From positions 124,001-188,000 of the forward strand of contig NZ_JAGQDC010000003.1 of the NCBI RefSeq assembly GCF_023282985.1: a DNA stretch of 64,000 nt. Reading direction: 5' to 3'. The notes under the pieces are model-generated. The model saw only the letters and a list, made by a program, of their open reading frames with translations. It was not told the origin of the DNA and searched no databases. The translations under genes were made by a program, and so were the position numbers. Numbering within the stretch: position 1 is the stretch's first letter; every line of letters starts with the position of its first letter. Shown here one piece after another: positions 40,141 to 50,666 of the stretch. The stretch comes from Serratia silvae (GTDB lineage: Bacteria > Pseudomonadota > Gammaproteobacteria > Enterobacterales > Enterobacteriaceae).

Positions 40141-40196
40141 TACCCGAAGGGTCACAAGCTGTAGTGCGGTACCTGCCGCCTGAAAGGTTACGGGTA
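40141..40196. repeat. imperfect palindrome in the clpP-clpX spacer
   Basis: TACCCG at 40141-40146 and CGGGTA at 40191-40196 bound a 56-base imperfect palindrome whose inner ends (CAAGCTGTAG and CTGAAAGG) resemble ERIC termini seen elsewhere in this window. It may be a small decayed repeat or an mRNA hairpin between clpP and clpX. Confidence 0.35.
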
Positions 40197-40343
40197 CAGC
40201 GCGGCTTGCGGGCCGATAGACTATAGTATTCAGAGCGGGCCTGGCTCGCTTTAAACAGCGTTATCGGCGTTCCCGGTATAAAGTTTGGGCGCATTGTCGC
40301 CGCATGATTGTGCGGGACAAAGACAAAAGAAGAGGTTTGACTC

Positions 40344-41615
40344 ATGACAGATAAGCGCAAAGACGGTTCAGGTAAGTTGCTGTACTGCTCTTTCTGCGGC
40401 AAAAGCCAGCATGAAGTGCGTAAGCTGATTGCCGGTCCGTCAGTGTATATCTGCGATGAATGTGTTGATCTGTGTAACGACATTATTCGCGAAGAGATTA
40501 AAGAGGTTGCGCCGCATCGCGAGCGTAGCTCATTGCCGACACCGCACGAAATTCGCCACCACCTGGACGATTATGTTATCGGTCAGGAGCAGGCGAAAAA
40601 AGTTCTGGCTGTGGCGGTCTATAACCACTACAAACGCCTGCGTAACGGCGATACCAGTAATGGCATCGAACTGGGCAAAAGCAATATTTTGCTGATTGGC
40701 CCAACCGGTAGCGGCAAAACCTTGCTGGCAGAAACGCTGGCACGTTTCCTGGATGTGCCTTTCACCATGGCTGATGCCACTACGTTGACCGAAGCCGGTT
40801 ACGTGGGGGAGGACGTGGAAAACATCATCCAGAAACTGTTGCAGAAATGTGACTACGACGTGCAGAAAGCCCAGCGCGGCATCGTCTATATCGATGAAAT
40901 TGATAAGATTTCACGTAAGTCAGACAACCCGTCCATCACCCGTGACGTATCGGGTGAAGGCGTGCAGCAGGCGTTGCTGAAGCTGATCGAAGGCACGATT
41001 GCGGCGGTTCCACCACAGGGCGGGCGTAAACATCCGCAGCAGGAGTTCCTGCAGGTAGATACTTCCAAGATCCTGTTTATCTGTGGCGGTGCGTTTGCTG
41101 GCTTGGATAAGGTGATTGGCCAGCGCGTTAACACCGGTTCCGGTATCGGTTTTGGTGCCACGGTGAAGGGTGAATCTGAAAAGGCCACCGAAGGCGAACT
41201 GCTGTTGCAGGCAGAGCCGGAAGACTTGATCAAATTTGGCCTGATCCCGGAATTCATTGGTCGTCTGCCGGTGGTTGCCACCCTCAGCGAACTGAGCGAA
41301 GAGGCACTGATCCAGATCCTGAAAGAGCCGAAAAATGCCCTGACCAAGCAGTATCAGGCGTTGTTCAATCTGGAAGGGGTAGATCTGGAATTCCGTGAGG
41401 AAGCGCTGAACGCCATCGCCAAGAAGGCCATGACGCGTAAAACGGGTGCCCGTGGTCTGCGTTCGATTGTAGAAGGCGCACTGCTGGATACCATGTACGA
41501 TCTGCCGTCGCTCGAAAGCGTAGATAAAGTGGTGATCGACGAATCGGTGATCGCTGGCCAATCCAAGCCGTTATTGATTTACGGCAAGCCGGAAGCGCAG
41601 GCTTCTGGCGAATAA
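40344..41615 (+). CDS. clpX: ATP-dependent Clp protease ATP-binding subunit ClpX
   Basis: AAA+ unfoldase of 423 residues that feeds tagged proteins to ClpP. The N-terminal zinc domain uses CSFCGKSQ and CDECVDLC; Walker A is [12 protein letters not shown]; pore loop 1 contains GYVGEDVE; Walker B is [10 protein letters not shown]; and the ClpP-docking IGF loop appears as GSGIGFGA. The start at 40344 gives the E. coli-like [15 protein letters not shown] with GAAGAGG upstream. Confidence 0.98.
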   Translation: MTDKRKDGSGKLLYCSFCGKSQHEVRKLIAGPSVYICDECVDLCNDIIREEIKEVAPHRERSSLPTPHEIRHHLDDYVIGQEQAKKVLAVAVYNHYKRLRNGDTSNGIELGKSNILLIGPTGSGKTLLAETLARFLDVPFTMADATTLTEAGYVGEDVENIIQKLLQKCDYDVQKAQRGIVYIDEIDKISRKSDNPSITRDVSGEGVQQALLKLIEGTIAAVPPQGGRKHPQQEFLQVDTSKILFICGGAFAGLDKVIGQRVNTGSGIGFGATVKGESEKATEGELLLQAEPEDLIKFGLIPEFIGRLPVVATLSELSEEALIQILKEPKNALTKQYQALFNLEGVDLEFREEALNAIAKKAMTRKTGARGLRSIVEGALLDTMYDLPSLESVDKVVIDESVIAGQSKPLLIYGKPEAQASGE

Positions 41616-41644
41616 TTAGTCAGTCAAACCAGAAAGTTAATCGT

Positions 41645-41675
41645 AAAAGGGGGATTTTATCCCCCTTTTCTTTTT
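41645..41675 (+). terminator. intrinsic terminator of clpX
   Basis: Nine-bp stem (41645-41653 with 41661-41669), 7-base loop and a TTTTCTTTTTC tract. It separates clpPX from the lon promoter. Confidence 0.92.
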
Positions 41676-41690
41676 CTCTACATTGTTACC

Positions 41691-41719
41691 GTTGAATGTC
41701 AGAGATTCATCCCCATATA
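41691..41719 (+). promoter_or_regulatory. sigma-32 (heat shock) promoter of lon
   Basis: GTTGAA at 41691-41696 and CCCCATATA at 41711-41719, separated by 14 bases, match the heat-shock consensus CTTGAA...CCCCATNT. The position, about 90 bases before the lon start, agrees with the known heat-shock control of lon in E. coli. Confidence 0.8.
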
Positions 41720-41808
41720 CTCATAATCCAGATTTTGTGAAACGTTTGATGCTTGCGTCTCATGAGATCCCCCTAATCCTGGCGGAAATTAAACTAAGAG
41801 AGAGCTCT

Positions 41809-44163
41809 ATGAACCCTGAGCGTTCCGAACGCATTGAAATCCCCGTGTTGCCATTGCGCGACGTGGTGGTTTATCCGCACATGGTGATCCCGTTGTTTGT
41901 TGGCCGGGAAAAATCGATTCGGTGCCTCGAAGCCGCAATGGATCACGATAAAAAGATCATGCTGGTGGCGCAGAAAGAGGCCTCGACGGATGAACCTGGC
42001 ATTAACGATCTGTTCTCGGTCGGTACCGTTGCATCGATTTTACAGATGTTGAAACTGCCGGACGGCACGGTCAAAGTGCTGGTCGAAGGTTTGCAGCGTG
42101 CGCGTATTACCACGCTCTCTGACAGCGGTGAGCACTTCGCTGCCCAGGCTGAATATCTTGAGTCACCGGCTATCGACGAGCGTGAACAGGAAGTCCTGGT
42201 GCGCACGGCGATCAATCAGTTTGAAGGCTACATCAAACTGAACAAAAAAATTCCACCGGAGGTGCTGACATCATTGAACAGCATCGACGACGCTGCACGC
42301 CTGGCGGATACCATCGCCGCGCATATGCCGCTGAAGCTCAGCGACAAGCAGTCGGTGCTGGAGATGTTCGATATCACCGAGCGTCTTGAGTACCTGATGG
42401 CGATGATGGAGTCGGAGATCGACCTGTTGCAGGTTGAAAAGCGCATCCGTAACCGCGTCAAGAAACAGATGGAAAAGAGCCAGCGCGAGTACTATCTGAA
42501 TGAGCAGATGAAGGCGATTCAGAAAGAACTGGGCGAGATGGACGACACGCCGGATGAACACGAGGCGCTGAAGCGCAAGATCGAAGCGGCCAAAATGCCG
42601 AAAGAAGCGCGTGAGAAAACCGAAGCGGAACTGCAAAAGCTGAAAATGATGTCGCCGATGTCTGCGGAAGCGACCGTCGTGCGTGGCTATATCGACTGGA
42701 TGATCCAGGTGCCGTGGAATGCGCGCAGCAAGGTGAAAAAAGACCTGCTCAAGGCGCAGGAAGTGCTCGATACCGATCACTACGGCCTGGAACGCGTTAA
42801 AGACCGCATCCTTGAGTATCTTGCAGTGCAGAGCCGCGTCAGCAAAATCAAGGGCCCAATCCTGTGTCTGGTAGGGCCTCCTGGCGTGGGTAAAACTTCG
42901 CTTGGGCAGTCGATCGCTCGTGCGACCGGCCGCCAATATGTCCGTATGGCGCTGGGCGGCGTACGTGACGAAGCGGAAATTCGTGGTCACCGCCGGACTT
43001 ACATCGGCTCTATGCCGGGTAAACTGATCCAGAAAATGGCCAAGGTTGGGGTGAGAAACCCACTGTTCCTGCTCGATGAGATCGACAAGATGTCATCCGA
43101 CATGCGTGGCGATCCGGCTTCAGCCCTGCTGGAAGTGCTGGATCCAGAACAGAACGTGGCGTTTAACGATCACTACCTGGAAGTGGACTACGATCTGTCC
43201 GACGTGATGTTTGTGGCGACCTCGAACTCGATGAACATCCCGGCACCGCTGCTGGACCGTATGGAAGTGATCCGTCTTTCCGGTTACACCGAAGACGAAA
43301 AGCTGAACATCGCCAAACAGCACCTGTTGCCAAAGCAGCTTGAACGCAACGCGTTGAAGAAGGGCGAACTGACGGTTGATGACAGCGCCATCATCGGCAT
43401 CATCCGCTATTACACCCGTGAAGCCGGGGTGCGTAGCCTGGAGCGTGAAATTTCCAAGCTGTGCCGTAAAGCGGTCAAGTCGCTGCTGATGGATAAAAAA
43501 CTCAAGCACATCGAGATCAACGGCGAGAACCTCAAGGACTACCTGGGCGTTCAGCGTGTTGATTACGGCCGTGCAGACACCGAAAACCGCGTAGGCCAGG
43601 TAACCGGGCTGGCGTGGACAGAAGTGGGTGGCGATCTGCTGACCATTGAAACCGCCTGCGTACCTGGCAAAGGCAAGCTGACCTACACCGGTTCTCTGGG
43701 TGAGGTGATGCAGGAGTCGATCCAGGCTGCGTTGACCGTGGTGCGCGCACGTGCAGAGAAGTTGGGCATCAACGCTGATTTCTATGAAAAACGTGATATT
43801 CACGTTCACGTGCCGGAAGGAGCGACGCCGAAAGACGGCCCAAGCGCCGGTATTGCCATGTGTACCGCGCTGGTTTCCTGCCTGACAGGTAACCCGGTAC
43901 GCGCCGATGTGGCGATGACCGGTGAGATCACCTTACGTGGCCACGTGTTGCCGATTGGGGGCTTGAAAGAGAAGCTGCTGGCGGCGCACCGTGGCGGTAT
44001 CAAAACCGTGCTGATCCCTTACGAGAACAAGCGCGATTTGGAAGAGATCCCGGACAATGTCATTGCCGATCTGGAGATCCATCCGGTACAGCGAATCGAT
44101 GAAGTTTTGAACATTGCACTGGTCAATCCGGCCTTCGGCGCACAGCCGGTAGCGGTAAAATAG
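41809..44163 (+). CDS. lon: ATP-dependent protease Lon
   Basis: Heat-shock protease of 784 residues, the E. coli length, that degrades damaged and regulatory proteins. Domains in order are a substrate-binding LonB-like N domain (1-300), AAA+ with Walker [12 protein letters not shown], and the protease domain with catalytic Ser in [11 protein letters not shown] and Lys in [10 protein letters not shown]. The ATG at 41809 gives [18 protein letters not shown]; the ATG at 41683 precedes the heat-shock promoter and is rejected. Confidence 0.98.
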   Translation: MNPERSERIEIPVLPLRDVVVYPHMVIPLFVGREKSIRCLEAAMDHDKKIMLVAQKEASTDEPGINDLFSVGTVASILQMLKLPDGTVKVLVEGLQRARITTLSDSGEHFAAQAEYLESPAIDEREQEVLVRTAINQFEGYIKLNKKIPPEVLTSLNSIDDAARLADTIAAHMPLKLSDKQSVLEMFDITERLEYLMAMMESEIDLLQVEKRIRNRVKKQMEKSQREYYLNEQMKAIQKELGEMDDTPDEHEALKRKIEAAKMPKEAREKTEAELQKLKMMSPMSAEATVVRGYIDWMIQVPWNARSKVKKDLLKAQEVLDTDHYGLERVKDRILEYLAVQSRVSKIKGPILCLVGPPGVGKTSLGQSIARATGRQYVRMALGGVRDEAEIRGHRRTYIGSMPGKLIQKMAKVGVRNPLFLLDEIDKMSSDMRGDPASALLEVLDPEQNVAFNDHYLEVDYDLSDVMFVATSNSMNIPAPLLDRMEVIRLSGYTEDEKLNIAKQHLLPKQLERNALKKGELTVDDSAIIGIIRYYTREAGVRSLEREISKLCRKAVKSLLMDKKLKHIEINGENLKDYLGVQRVDYGRADTENRVGQVTGLAWTEVGGDLLTIETACVPGKGKLTYTGSLGEVMQESIQAALTVVRARAEKLGINADFYEKRDIHVHVPEGATPKDGPSAGIAMCTALVSCLTGNPVRADVAMTGEITLRGHVLPIGGLKEKLLAAHRGGIKTVLIPYENKRDLEEIPDNVIADLEIHPVQRIDEVLNIALVNPAFGAQPVAVK

Positions 44164-44197
44164 TGACGTATAGCAAAAACCATTGATAAAACTCATG

Positions 44198-44232
44198 CTG
44201 GCAAGTCAATTCGGACTTGCCAGTATTTTTTT
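44198..44232 (+). terminator. intrinsic terminator of lon
   Basis: Perfect 10-bp stem (44198-44207 with 44214-44223), 6-base loop, and seven T from 44226. Confidence 0.92.
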
Positions 44233-44380
44233 GTGCCGCTAAGTTAGATTCCTGTCTGCTCGCGTTTTGCCGCCGTTTGGTGGCTTGCCAAGGCACGACG
44301 GGATTGATATAACAGCTGCGCTGTCGTAACCGTAGGGATTTTTTCGGTGCGACGTTTTGAATTCTAGAGGGGATGATAGA

Positions 44381-44653
44381 GTGAATAAGTCACAACTGAT
44401 CGACAAAATTGCCGCGGGTGCTGATATTTCTAAAGCGGCAGCAGGGCGTGCTTTGGACGCAATTATTGCTTCCGTTACCGATTCCTTGAAAGAAGGGGAT
44501 GACGTGGCTCTGGTTGGTTTCGGTTCTTTCACCGTGCGTGAGCGTTCAGCTCGTACCGGCCGTAACCCGCAAACGGGTAAAGAGATCAAAATCGCGGCAG
44601 CCAAAGTTCCGGCTTTCCGTGCAGGGAAAGCCCTGAAAGACGCAGTAAACTGA
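44381..44653 (+). CDS. hupB: DNA-binding protein HU-beta
   Basis: Nucleoid protein of 90 residues, nearly identical to E. coli HU-beta. The start is GTG at 44381 with AGAGGGGAT upstream, giving [18 protein letters not shown]; an ATG at 44357 would add eight residues. The DNA-binding arm [16 protein letters not shown] is intact. It lies between lon and ppiD and has its own terminator. Confidence 0.98.
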   Translation: MNKSQLIDKIAAGADISKAAAGRALDAIIASVTDSLKEGDDVALVGFGSFTVRERSARTGRNPQTGKEIKIAAAKVPAFRAGKALKDAVN

Positions 44654-44728
44654 TTACGGCGTTTAATCGCATCGCGTCGCCGGTAAACAATCACCTGACG
44701 CAGCGGTATTGGTAAGGTAAGATATAAG

Positions 44729-44759
44729 GCGCATCAGGTTGATGCGCTTTTTTTATTTT
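44729..44759 (+). terminator. intrinsic terminator of hupB
   Basis: Eight-bp stem (44729-44736 with 44740-44747) with a 3-base loop and a long T tract interrupted by one A. Confidence 0.9.
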
Positions 44760-44823
44760 TGTCGCAGGGAACGCGCCTGCACAAGGGTTGTTAATCCACA
44801 TCACAGCGGAGTGTTGTCACACT

Positions 44824-46704
44824 ATGATGGACAATTTACGCGCGGCTGCTAACCACGTCGTGCTAAAAATCATCCTGGGGCTGATTATCTTGTCATTTCT
44901 TTTGACTGGAGTGGTCAGCTATCAGGGAAGTGCCGGCGATTATGCTGCGAAAGTAAATGGCCAGGTGATCGAACGCGCCCAGCTGGAACAGGCTTTCCAG
45001 AGTGAACGTAGCCGTATGCAGCAGGAACTGGGCGACCGTTTCTCTGCCATGGCTGGCAACGAAGGTTACATGCAGCAGATGCGCCAGCAGGTGCTGTCTC
45101 AACTGATTGATAAGTCGCTGTTGGACCAGTACGCGAAGACGCTGGGCCTGAGTGCCAGTGATGATCAGGTGAAAGATGCTATCCGTAACGAAGCTTATTT
45201 CCAGACGGACGGCAAGTTCGACAATGCCAAATATCTCGACCTGATTACCCGTTCGGGCTTTAGCGCGGATCAATATGCGCAATATACACGCCAGCGGTTA
45301 ATCAACCAGCAGATGATCCAGGGCTTCGGCGGTTCCGATATCGTCCCGCCTAGCGAAGCACAGTCGATGGTTGCCCTGGTATTGCAAGAGCGTGAAGTGC
45401 GTTTGGCAACGATCGATCTCAATGCCATGATGGCCAAGCAAACCGTCACCGATGAAGAGCTGAAAGCTTTCTTCGAGCAGAACAAGAACAGCTTCATCGC
45501 GCCAGAGAAGGTGAAAGTGAGCTTTATCCCGCTGGATGCCGCGGCATTGCAGGATAAAGTGACCGTTACCGAAGCGGATATCAGCGCCTATTACGATGGG
45601 CACCAGAGCAGCTTTGGCCAGCCGGAACGCAAAAAATTCAGCGTGATCCAGCTGAAAACCGAAGCGGACGCCAAAGCGGTACTGGAAGAGCTGAAAAACG
45701 GTGGTGATTTCGCTGCGTTGGCGAAAGAGAAATCTACCGACATCATCTCGCGCCGTACCGGCGGCGAAATGGACTGGATGGAGCCAGACACCACGGCTGA
45801 CGAACTGAAACAGGCTAACCTGACCGAGAAAGGCCAACTTTCTGGCGTAGTGAAGTCTTCAGTGGGTTACCTGATCGTGCGCCTGGACGATATCAAGCCA
45901 GCGTTGGTGAAGCCATTGAGCGAAGTGCATGATGCTATCGCCAAGCAGATCAAGCAGGAAAAAGCGGTAGATGCCTACTATGCGCTGCAGCAGAAGGTCA
46001 GCGAGGCGGCAACCAGCGATAACGAGTCCCTGGCCTCCGCGGAAGAGGCTGCGGGTATCAAGGCGGCTAACACCGAATGGTTTACCCGTGACACGGTTCC
46101 TGCTGAGTTGAATTTCAAGCCGGTCGTACAGGCCATCTTTGATGGTTCGCTGATTGGCGAGAATGGCGCACCAGGCAGCAACTCTGACGTTATCACCGTT
46201 GATGGTGACCGTGCGTTCGTTGTTCGTGTTGTGGCCCATCAGCCGGAAGGGATTGAACCTTTCGACAAGGTGAAAGATCGCGTAACCGCGATGGTCAAAC
46301 ACAACAAGGCACTGCAAGAAGCCAAACTGCAGGGTGAAAAACTGCTGGTTGAGTTGAAGCAGGGCAAAGGCGATGAGGCGATGAAAGCCGCTGGTCTTAG
46401 CTTCGGCAGCGTACAGAAAATGGCGCGCGCCCCGGAAGACAGCCAACTGGTGGAAGCCGTATTCGCACTGCCGCACCCGGAAACCGGTAAAGTGGTTTAC
46501 GGCATGTCACAGGATGCTCAAGGGAACGTAGTGTTGATCGCCCTGGATAGCGTTAAGCCAGGCACGTTGCCAGCAGACGAAATGAAAACCTTCGTCAGCA
46601 ACATGGAGAAAGGAAGCGCTAGCGTGACCTTCGATGCCTTGCTGACTAACCTGCGCAAAGAAGCCAAGATCAAAATGGGTGCCGCTGAGCAGCAACAGCC
46701 GTAA
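44824..46704 (+). CDS. ppiD: periplasmic folding chaperone PpiD
   Basis: Inner-membrane-anchored periplasmic chaperone of 626 residues near the Sec exit. A single N-terminal helix (about residues 14-34) is followed by SurA-like helical parts and one parvulin-type domain at about 265-355. The start at 44824 (MMDNLRAAANHVVLKIIL) matches the family; the ATG at 44788 adds 12 unrelated residues. The likely GGAG binding site lies somewhat far upstream. The protein is slightly divergent from E. coli PpiD but of the same size class. Confidence 0.96.
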   Translation: MMDNLRAAANHVVLKIILGLIILSFLLTGVVSYQGSAGDYAAKVNGQVIERAQLEQAFQSERSRMQQELGDRFSAMAGNEGYMQQMRQQVLSQLIDKSLLDQYAKTLGLSASDDQVKDAIRNEAYFQTDGKFDNAKYLDLITRSGFSADQYAQYTRQRLINQQMIQGFGGSDIVPPSEAQSMVALVLQEREVRLATIDLNAMMAKQTVTDEELKAFFEQNKNSFIAPEKVKVSFIPLDAAALQDKVTVTEADISAYYDGHQSSFGQPERKKFSVIQLKTEADAKAVLEELKNGGDFAALAKEKSTDIISRRTGGEMDWMEPDTTADELKQANLTEKGQLSGVVKSSVGYLIVRLDDIKPALVKPLSEVHDAIAKQIKQEKAVDAYYALQQKVSEAATSDNESLASAEEAAGIKAANTEWFTRDTVPAELNFKPVVQAIFDGSLIGENGAPGSNSDVITVDGDRAFVVRVVAHQPEGIEPFDKVKDRVTAMVKHNKALQEAKLQGEKLLVELKQGKGDEAMKAAGLSFGSVQKMARAPEDSQLVEAVFALPHPETGKVVYGMSQDAQGNVVLIALDSVKPGTLPADEMKTFVSNMEKGSASVTFDALLTNLRKEAKIKMGAAEQQQP

Positions 46705-46710
46705 CTTGTC

Positions 46711-46831
46711 CCCTATGGATTTCAAGTTGCAGCTAGGCGACAAGCTTGTTCATCCCCAGGCGCTTACTTTTCGTAAGTGACTGGGGTGAGCAAGTGCAGG
46801 TAACAACGCTGCAGCTTGAAAGACGACGGGG
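46711..46831. repeat. ERIC (intergenic repeat unit) element, copy A
   Basis: About 121 bases between ppiD and ybaV containing the ERIC core CATCCCCAGGCGCTTAC and GTAAGTGACTGGGGTGAG around a central palindrome, with outer ends GGATTTCAAGTTGC and GCAGCTTGAAAGACGACGGG. It closely matches copy B at 51541-51657 in reverse orientation. Its 13-base end CAGCTTGAAAGAC (46812-46824) is repeated at 46855-46867. Confidence 0.9.
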
Positions 46832-46870
46832 ATTCGCACCGCATTTTTTTGCAACAGCTTGAAAGACTCA

Positions 46871-46892
46871 AAGGCCGCTTTCGCGGCCTTTT
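46871..46892 (+). terminator. terminator hairpin after ppiD
   Basis: Eight-bp stem (46871-46878 with 46883-46890), TTTC loop and a short TTTT tail, downstream of the ERIC element. Confidence 0.75.
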
Positions 46893-46943
46893 CCACATTT
46901 AAACTCTGCCATTTGCCGATCTTCCGCCGCTGCGGCAAGGTAA

Positions 46944-47351
<408 letters not shown>

Positions 47352-47548
47352 TCCCGCTCGCGGCTGCGTGGCAAAGTGCTCTCGCAGCCGCGTTGCTCTG
47401 CTACATTTTACAGGTCATACCAGTTATCCATCGCAAACTCCTTGCCCAAGCCCTGCGGTACAAGCGTGCGGCCTGCCAGGAGGGATATCACTGAACGGGT
47501 ATGCCGGTATTAATTCGCTATCACCAGAGCAGGAGCGGTTGTTTCACT

Positions 47549-47962
47549 ATGCAGACTTATATCAAAGTTCGTGGCTATCATCTTGATGTCTATCAACATG
47601 TTAATAATGCCCGATATCTGGAATTCCTAGAGGAAGCGCGCTGGGAGTGGCTGGAGAATCTGGATGCTTTCCACTGGATGACGCAAAACAACATCGCGTT
47701 TATCGTGGTGAACATCAATATCAATTATCGTAAGCCCGCCGTGTTGGGTGATAAGCTGCGCATCGAGAGCCAGATGTTGCAACTCAATGGCAAGAGCGGC
47801 GTGTTGAGCCAGCAGGTATTGCTGGAGCCGGAGGGGACGGTGGTCGCCGACGCGACGCTGACCTTTGTCTGTATCGATCTGAAAACCCAGCGGGCACTGC
47901 CAATTGAAGGTGAACTGCGTGAACACCTGGTGGCACTACAACAAAAGGATCAGCAGGTCTGA
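47549..47962 (+). CDS. fadM: long-chain acyl-CoA thioesterase FadM
   Basis: Hotdog-fold thioesterase of 137 residues, similar to E. coli FadM (YbaW), which hydrolyses unusual acyl-CoAs arising in oleate beta-oxidation. The catalytic motif LDVYQHVNNARYLEF is near residue 12. The ATG at 47549 gives MQTYIKVRGYHLDVY; the ATG at 47501 adds 16 unrelated residues. I saw no clear FadR site in the 200-base upstream region. It is convergent with queC. Confidence 0.95.
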   Translation: MQTYIKVRGYHLDVYQHVNNARYLEFLEEARWEWLENLDAFHWMTQNNIAFIVVNININYRKPAVLGDKLRIESQMLQLNGKSGVLSQQVLLEPEGTVVADATLTFVCIDLKTQRALPIEGELREHLVALQQKDQQV

Positions 47963-47998
47963 TTGATTGGGCGACGTTATCGCCGCCCATGAACCAGT

Positions 47999-48697
47999 TC
48001 AAACCAACCCGGTTTTCCGTTTCAGGTTGGCCATCACGCCGACCTTATCCTGCTGGTACTGCTGCAACCCGTTAGCGCGCAGGTGGCAGGCCGCGCATTC
48101 ACCACAACCGTCGCCTTGAACGCCGTTATAACAGGTGAGCGTCTCATGGCGGATACGTTCCAACTGCTGGTAATAATCCGCCAGCGCCCAGGTCTCAGCC
48201 TTGTTGAGCCACATCAGTGGGGTTTCAAAGCGAATATCACGTGCGATCCCCAGCACGATGGCCTGATTCAAGGCCTTAACAAACTCGTCGCGGCAATCCG
48301 GATAACCCGAGAAATCAGTCTCGCACACGCCGGTGATCACGGCTTCGGCTTCCACCTGGTAGGCATAAATCGCCGCCAGGGTGAGGAACAGGATGTTGCG
48401 CCCCGGCACAAAGGTGCTTGGCAAGGCATCTGCCTGTGAGCTGTCGAAGGTGGGAACTGGAATGTTATCGCGAGTCAGGCTGCTGACGGCCAGCTCATTG
48501 AGCAACCCAACGTCCAAAACCTTGTGCGCCTTGGCCCCCAGGGTTTGGCATAAGGCCTGGGCCACCTCGATTTCGGCGCGATGACGCTGGCCGTAATCGA
48601 ACGTGATGCAGTGAACTTCATCATACTGTTGCAATGCCTGGATCAAGCAGGTCGTGGAGTCTTGTCCACCGCTAAAAACGACGACTGCGCGTTTCAT
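47999..48697 (-). CDS. queC: 7-cyano-7-deazaguanine synthase
   Basis: ATP-dependent enzyme of 232 residues that converts carboxy-deazaguanine to preQ0 in queuosine synthesis. The PP-loop is [11 protein letters not shown] at the N terminus and the zinc site is in [11 protein letters not shown] near the C terminus. The ATG at 48697 matches E. coli ([13 protein letters not shown]); the upstream ATG at 48736 is not conserved. It is downstream of ybaE on the same strand, separated by about 140 bases with small hairpins; I did not recognise a preQ1 riboswitch there. Confidence 0.97.
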   Translation of the reverse strand: MKRAVVVFSGGQDSTTCLIQALQQYDEVHCITFDYGQRHRAEIEVAQALCQTLGAKAHKVLDVGLLNELAVSSLTRDNIPVPTFDSSQADALPSTFVPGRNILFLTLAAIYAYQVEAEAVITGVCETDFSGYPDCRDEFVKALNQAIVLGIARDIRFETPLMWLNKAETWALADYYQQLERIRHETLTCYNGVQGDGCGECAACHLRANGLQQYQQDKVGVMANLKRKTGLV

Positions 48698-48838
48698 AAA
48701 TCTACCTTTTGGGTTGGAGCCATTCCCGATGCACATTCGGGCGGCCGGTTATGCCACCAGGCTTCAGCGCTGCTGACCTGAGGGCTACGTACTCATGCAG
48801 GGATGCTATCAGAAATGCTCCCTACAGCGTAGGGCAAG

Positions 48839-50545
48839 CTACTCATCCAGCGGCGGTGGCAGCCAAGCCTGGCAAAAATCAAACCAGCCGTAGGCGGTGA
48901 GCATCACGCCATGTATGCGGGGAGGGGCGCTGACCTGATATTGATAGTTGAATAGCGGAGTGAGGATCGCGGCCCCCATCAACTGTTGATAATACGCTTT
49001 CAACTGACCGTAGCGCTGTTGTGGTTCTGGGCATTGCTGGATCTGCTGTAGGATCCGCTGCTGGTGTTGCCAATCCTCTTCTCGCAAGACCCCTTGCCAC
49101 AGTAAATCACGACGTAGCCAGCTCTCTAACGTTGCTTCTGGGGCTTCACCGATCAGGTTATCGGCCAGCAACAGATCGGCTTGGGCGATCTGCTCGGTAC
49201 TTTGCCAACGCTTGCCTGAATAATAGCGGATCTCTAGTTGGCAGCCATGCTCCGCCAGCAATTGTTGCAAAGCCTGAGTCACGCTCTCTAGTTCGATCGG
49301 CGGATGGTACAGCAGCGTCAACCGAGGAGGCAGCTCAACATCCTGTCTGACATCATGCTCAGGGATCGCCCAGCCGGGCAGCATTTCATGGCTTGGCATG
49401 ATCACGCCCTGCTGGATGGGTAAACTGGCCAGCAGCCTGGAGCGCTGGATCAGCATCAGCAGCTTTTGCCCTTGGGCCTCACTCAGTACGCCACGGCGCT
49501 GGTTAATCGCCAGATAGCACCACCCTTGGCTCATACTGCGTTGTACCGGCCGTACCTGTGCCAGTTCTTCTGGCTGGCCGATGGTGATACGTACCGGGTG
49601 CAGGCAACTGGTATCGGTACTACGGGTTGGCAGCTCTGGCGTGATCCAGTATTCGATGCTTTCCAGGTAAGGGTGTTGCAGATGATAGTAAGGGTGCTGC
49701 TCCAGCCGCACCATATGCGGCTCGTTTAGCGCCAGCTTAAAGGGACCTGCCCCGATGGTCGGTAACTCTGGGTGCGTCATCAGGCAGGGCAGTTCTGCCA
49801 GCCGGTGTGCCAACCAATAATCGGGCATTTGCAGGTCGAACTGAACGCAAAGTGCATGCGGCAGGCTGATTGTTGCCACGCTGCTCAATAAGGGCTGACT
49901 GCGTGGATGCTGGCGCAGGGTGTTGAGGGTTTGCAGCAGCTGTTGGCCAGTCAAGGCCTCGCCGTTATGCCATCGCAGCTGACTGCGTAGAAAGAACCGC
50001 CAACGCAAGCCGTCTTCGCTAATCTGCCAGTGATGGGCCAGATCGGGCTGCGGTTCTGGGCAACCGGTATTGAAGCGCGTCAAACCGGCATACACGGTCG
50101 CGACCAGATGTTGTTCCGCACGGCCGCTTAGCGTCAACGGATCAAGCTTTTCCAACGAGCGGTAATAAGGGATACGCAGCGTAGGGCTACCTTCCTGCCA
50201 TTGGCCACCGAGGTGGGGGCTCAACAACTCTTGTAGATGCTGTGGCGCCAGTTGAGCCATTTCCAATGCTCCCTGGTGATCGCCCAGTTGCAGTAAACGC
50301 TGGAGATGTGCGGCCCGTAGTTCATCGGGGGTTTTCAGACACTGTAACTGAGCGCGTTTGCCTCGCCCGGCCTGTGAATGCCAACTTAACCAGCCTTGTT
50401 GCTGCAATTGCAGCACCAGGGTGCGTGCGTGCCGCTCGCTGCAATAGAAGATGGCAGCCAATTCACCGATGGTGATCGCCACCGGCGCGCTGCCTAGCTG
50501 GTGGTATAAACGTTGATACTGACCGAGGCGATGAACCAGGCGCAT
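48839..50545 (-). CDS. ybaE: SgrR-like solute-binding transcriptional regulator YbaE
   Basis: Protein of 568 residues with an N-terminal DNA-binding domain of the SgrR type (about residues 1-115, GELAAIFYCSERHARTLV) fused to a solute-binding domain of the oligopeptide-binding family (about 150-500). It resembles E. coli YbaE along its length. SgrR senses sugar-phosphate stress; the ligand and targets of YbaE are unknown. It lacks a signal peptide, so it acts in the cytoplasm. Confidence 0.93.
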   Translation of the reverse strand: MRLVHRLGQYQRLYHQLGSAPVAITIGELAAIFYCSERHARTLVLQLQQQGWLSWHSQAGRGKRAQLQCLKTPDELRAAHLQRLLQLGDHQGALEMAQLAPQHLQELLSPHLGGQWQEGSPTLRIPYYRSLEKLDPLTLSGRAEQHLVATVYAGLTRFNTGCPEPQPDLAHHWQISEDGLRWRFFLRSQLRWHNGEALTGQQLLQTLNTLRQHPRSQPLLSSVATISLPHALCVQFDLQMPDYWLAHRLAELPCLMTHPELPTIGAGPFKLALNEPHMVRLEQHPYYHLQHPYLESIEYWITPELPTRSTDTSCLHPVRITIGQPEELAQVRPVQRSMSQGWCYLAINQRRGVLSEAQGQKLLMLIQRSRLLASLPIQQGVIMPSHEMLPGWAIPEHDVRQDVELPPRLTLLYHPPIELESVTQALQQLLAEHGCQLEIRYYSGKRWQSTEQIAQADLLLADNLIGEAPEATLESWLRRDLLWQGVLREEDWQHQQRILQQIQQCPEPQQRYGQLKAYYQQLMGAAILTPLFNYQYQVSAPPRIHGVMLTAYGWFDFCQAWLPPPLDE

Positions 50546-50666
50546 AGCGATATCCTAGGCGGAGGGATAAATCAGGAAGTGATTATACAAATTGTTCACT
50601 ATTACTTCCGCAAATACCACCCCATACTGCGGTGATTGTCATTGTGCTCACATTTACGAGGTTCCT

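Noticed and set aside
48698-48838. Possible preQ1 riboswitch before queC
   Set aside because: Small hairpins are present but not the compact preQ1 aptamer pattern I could recognise.
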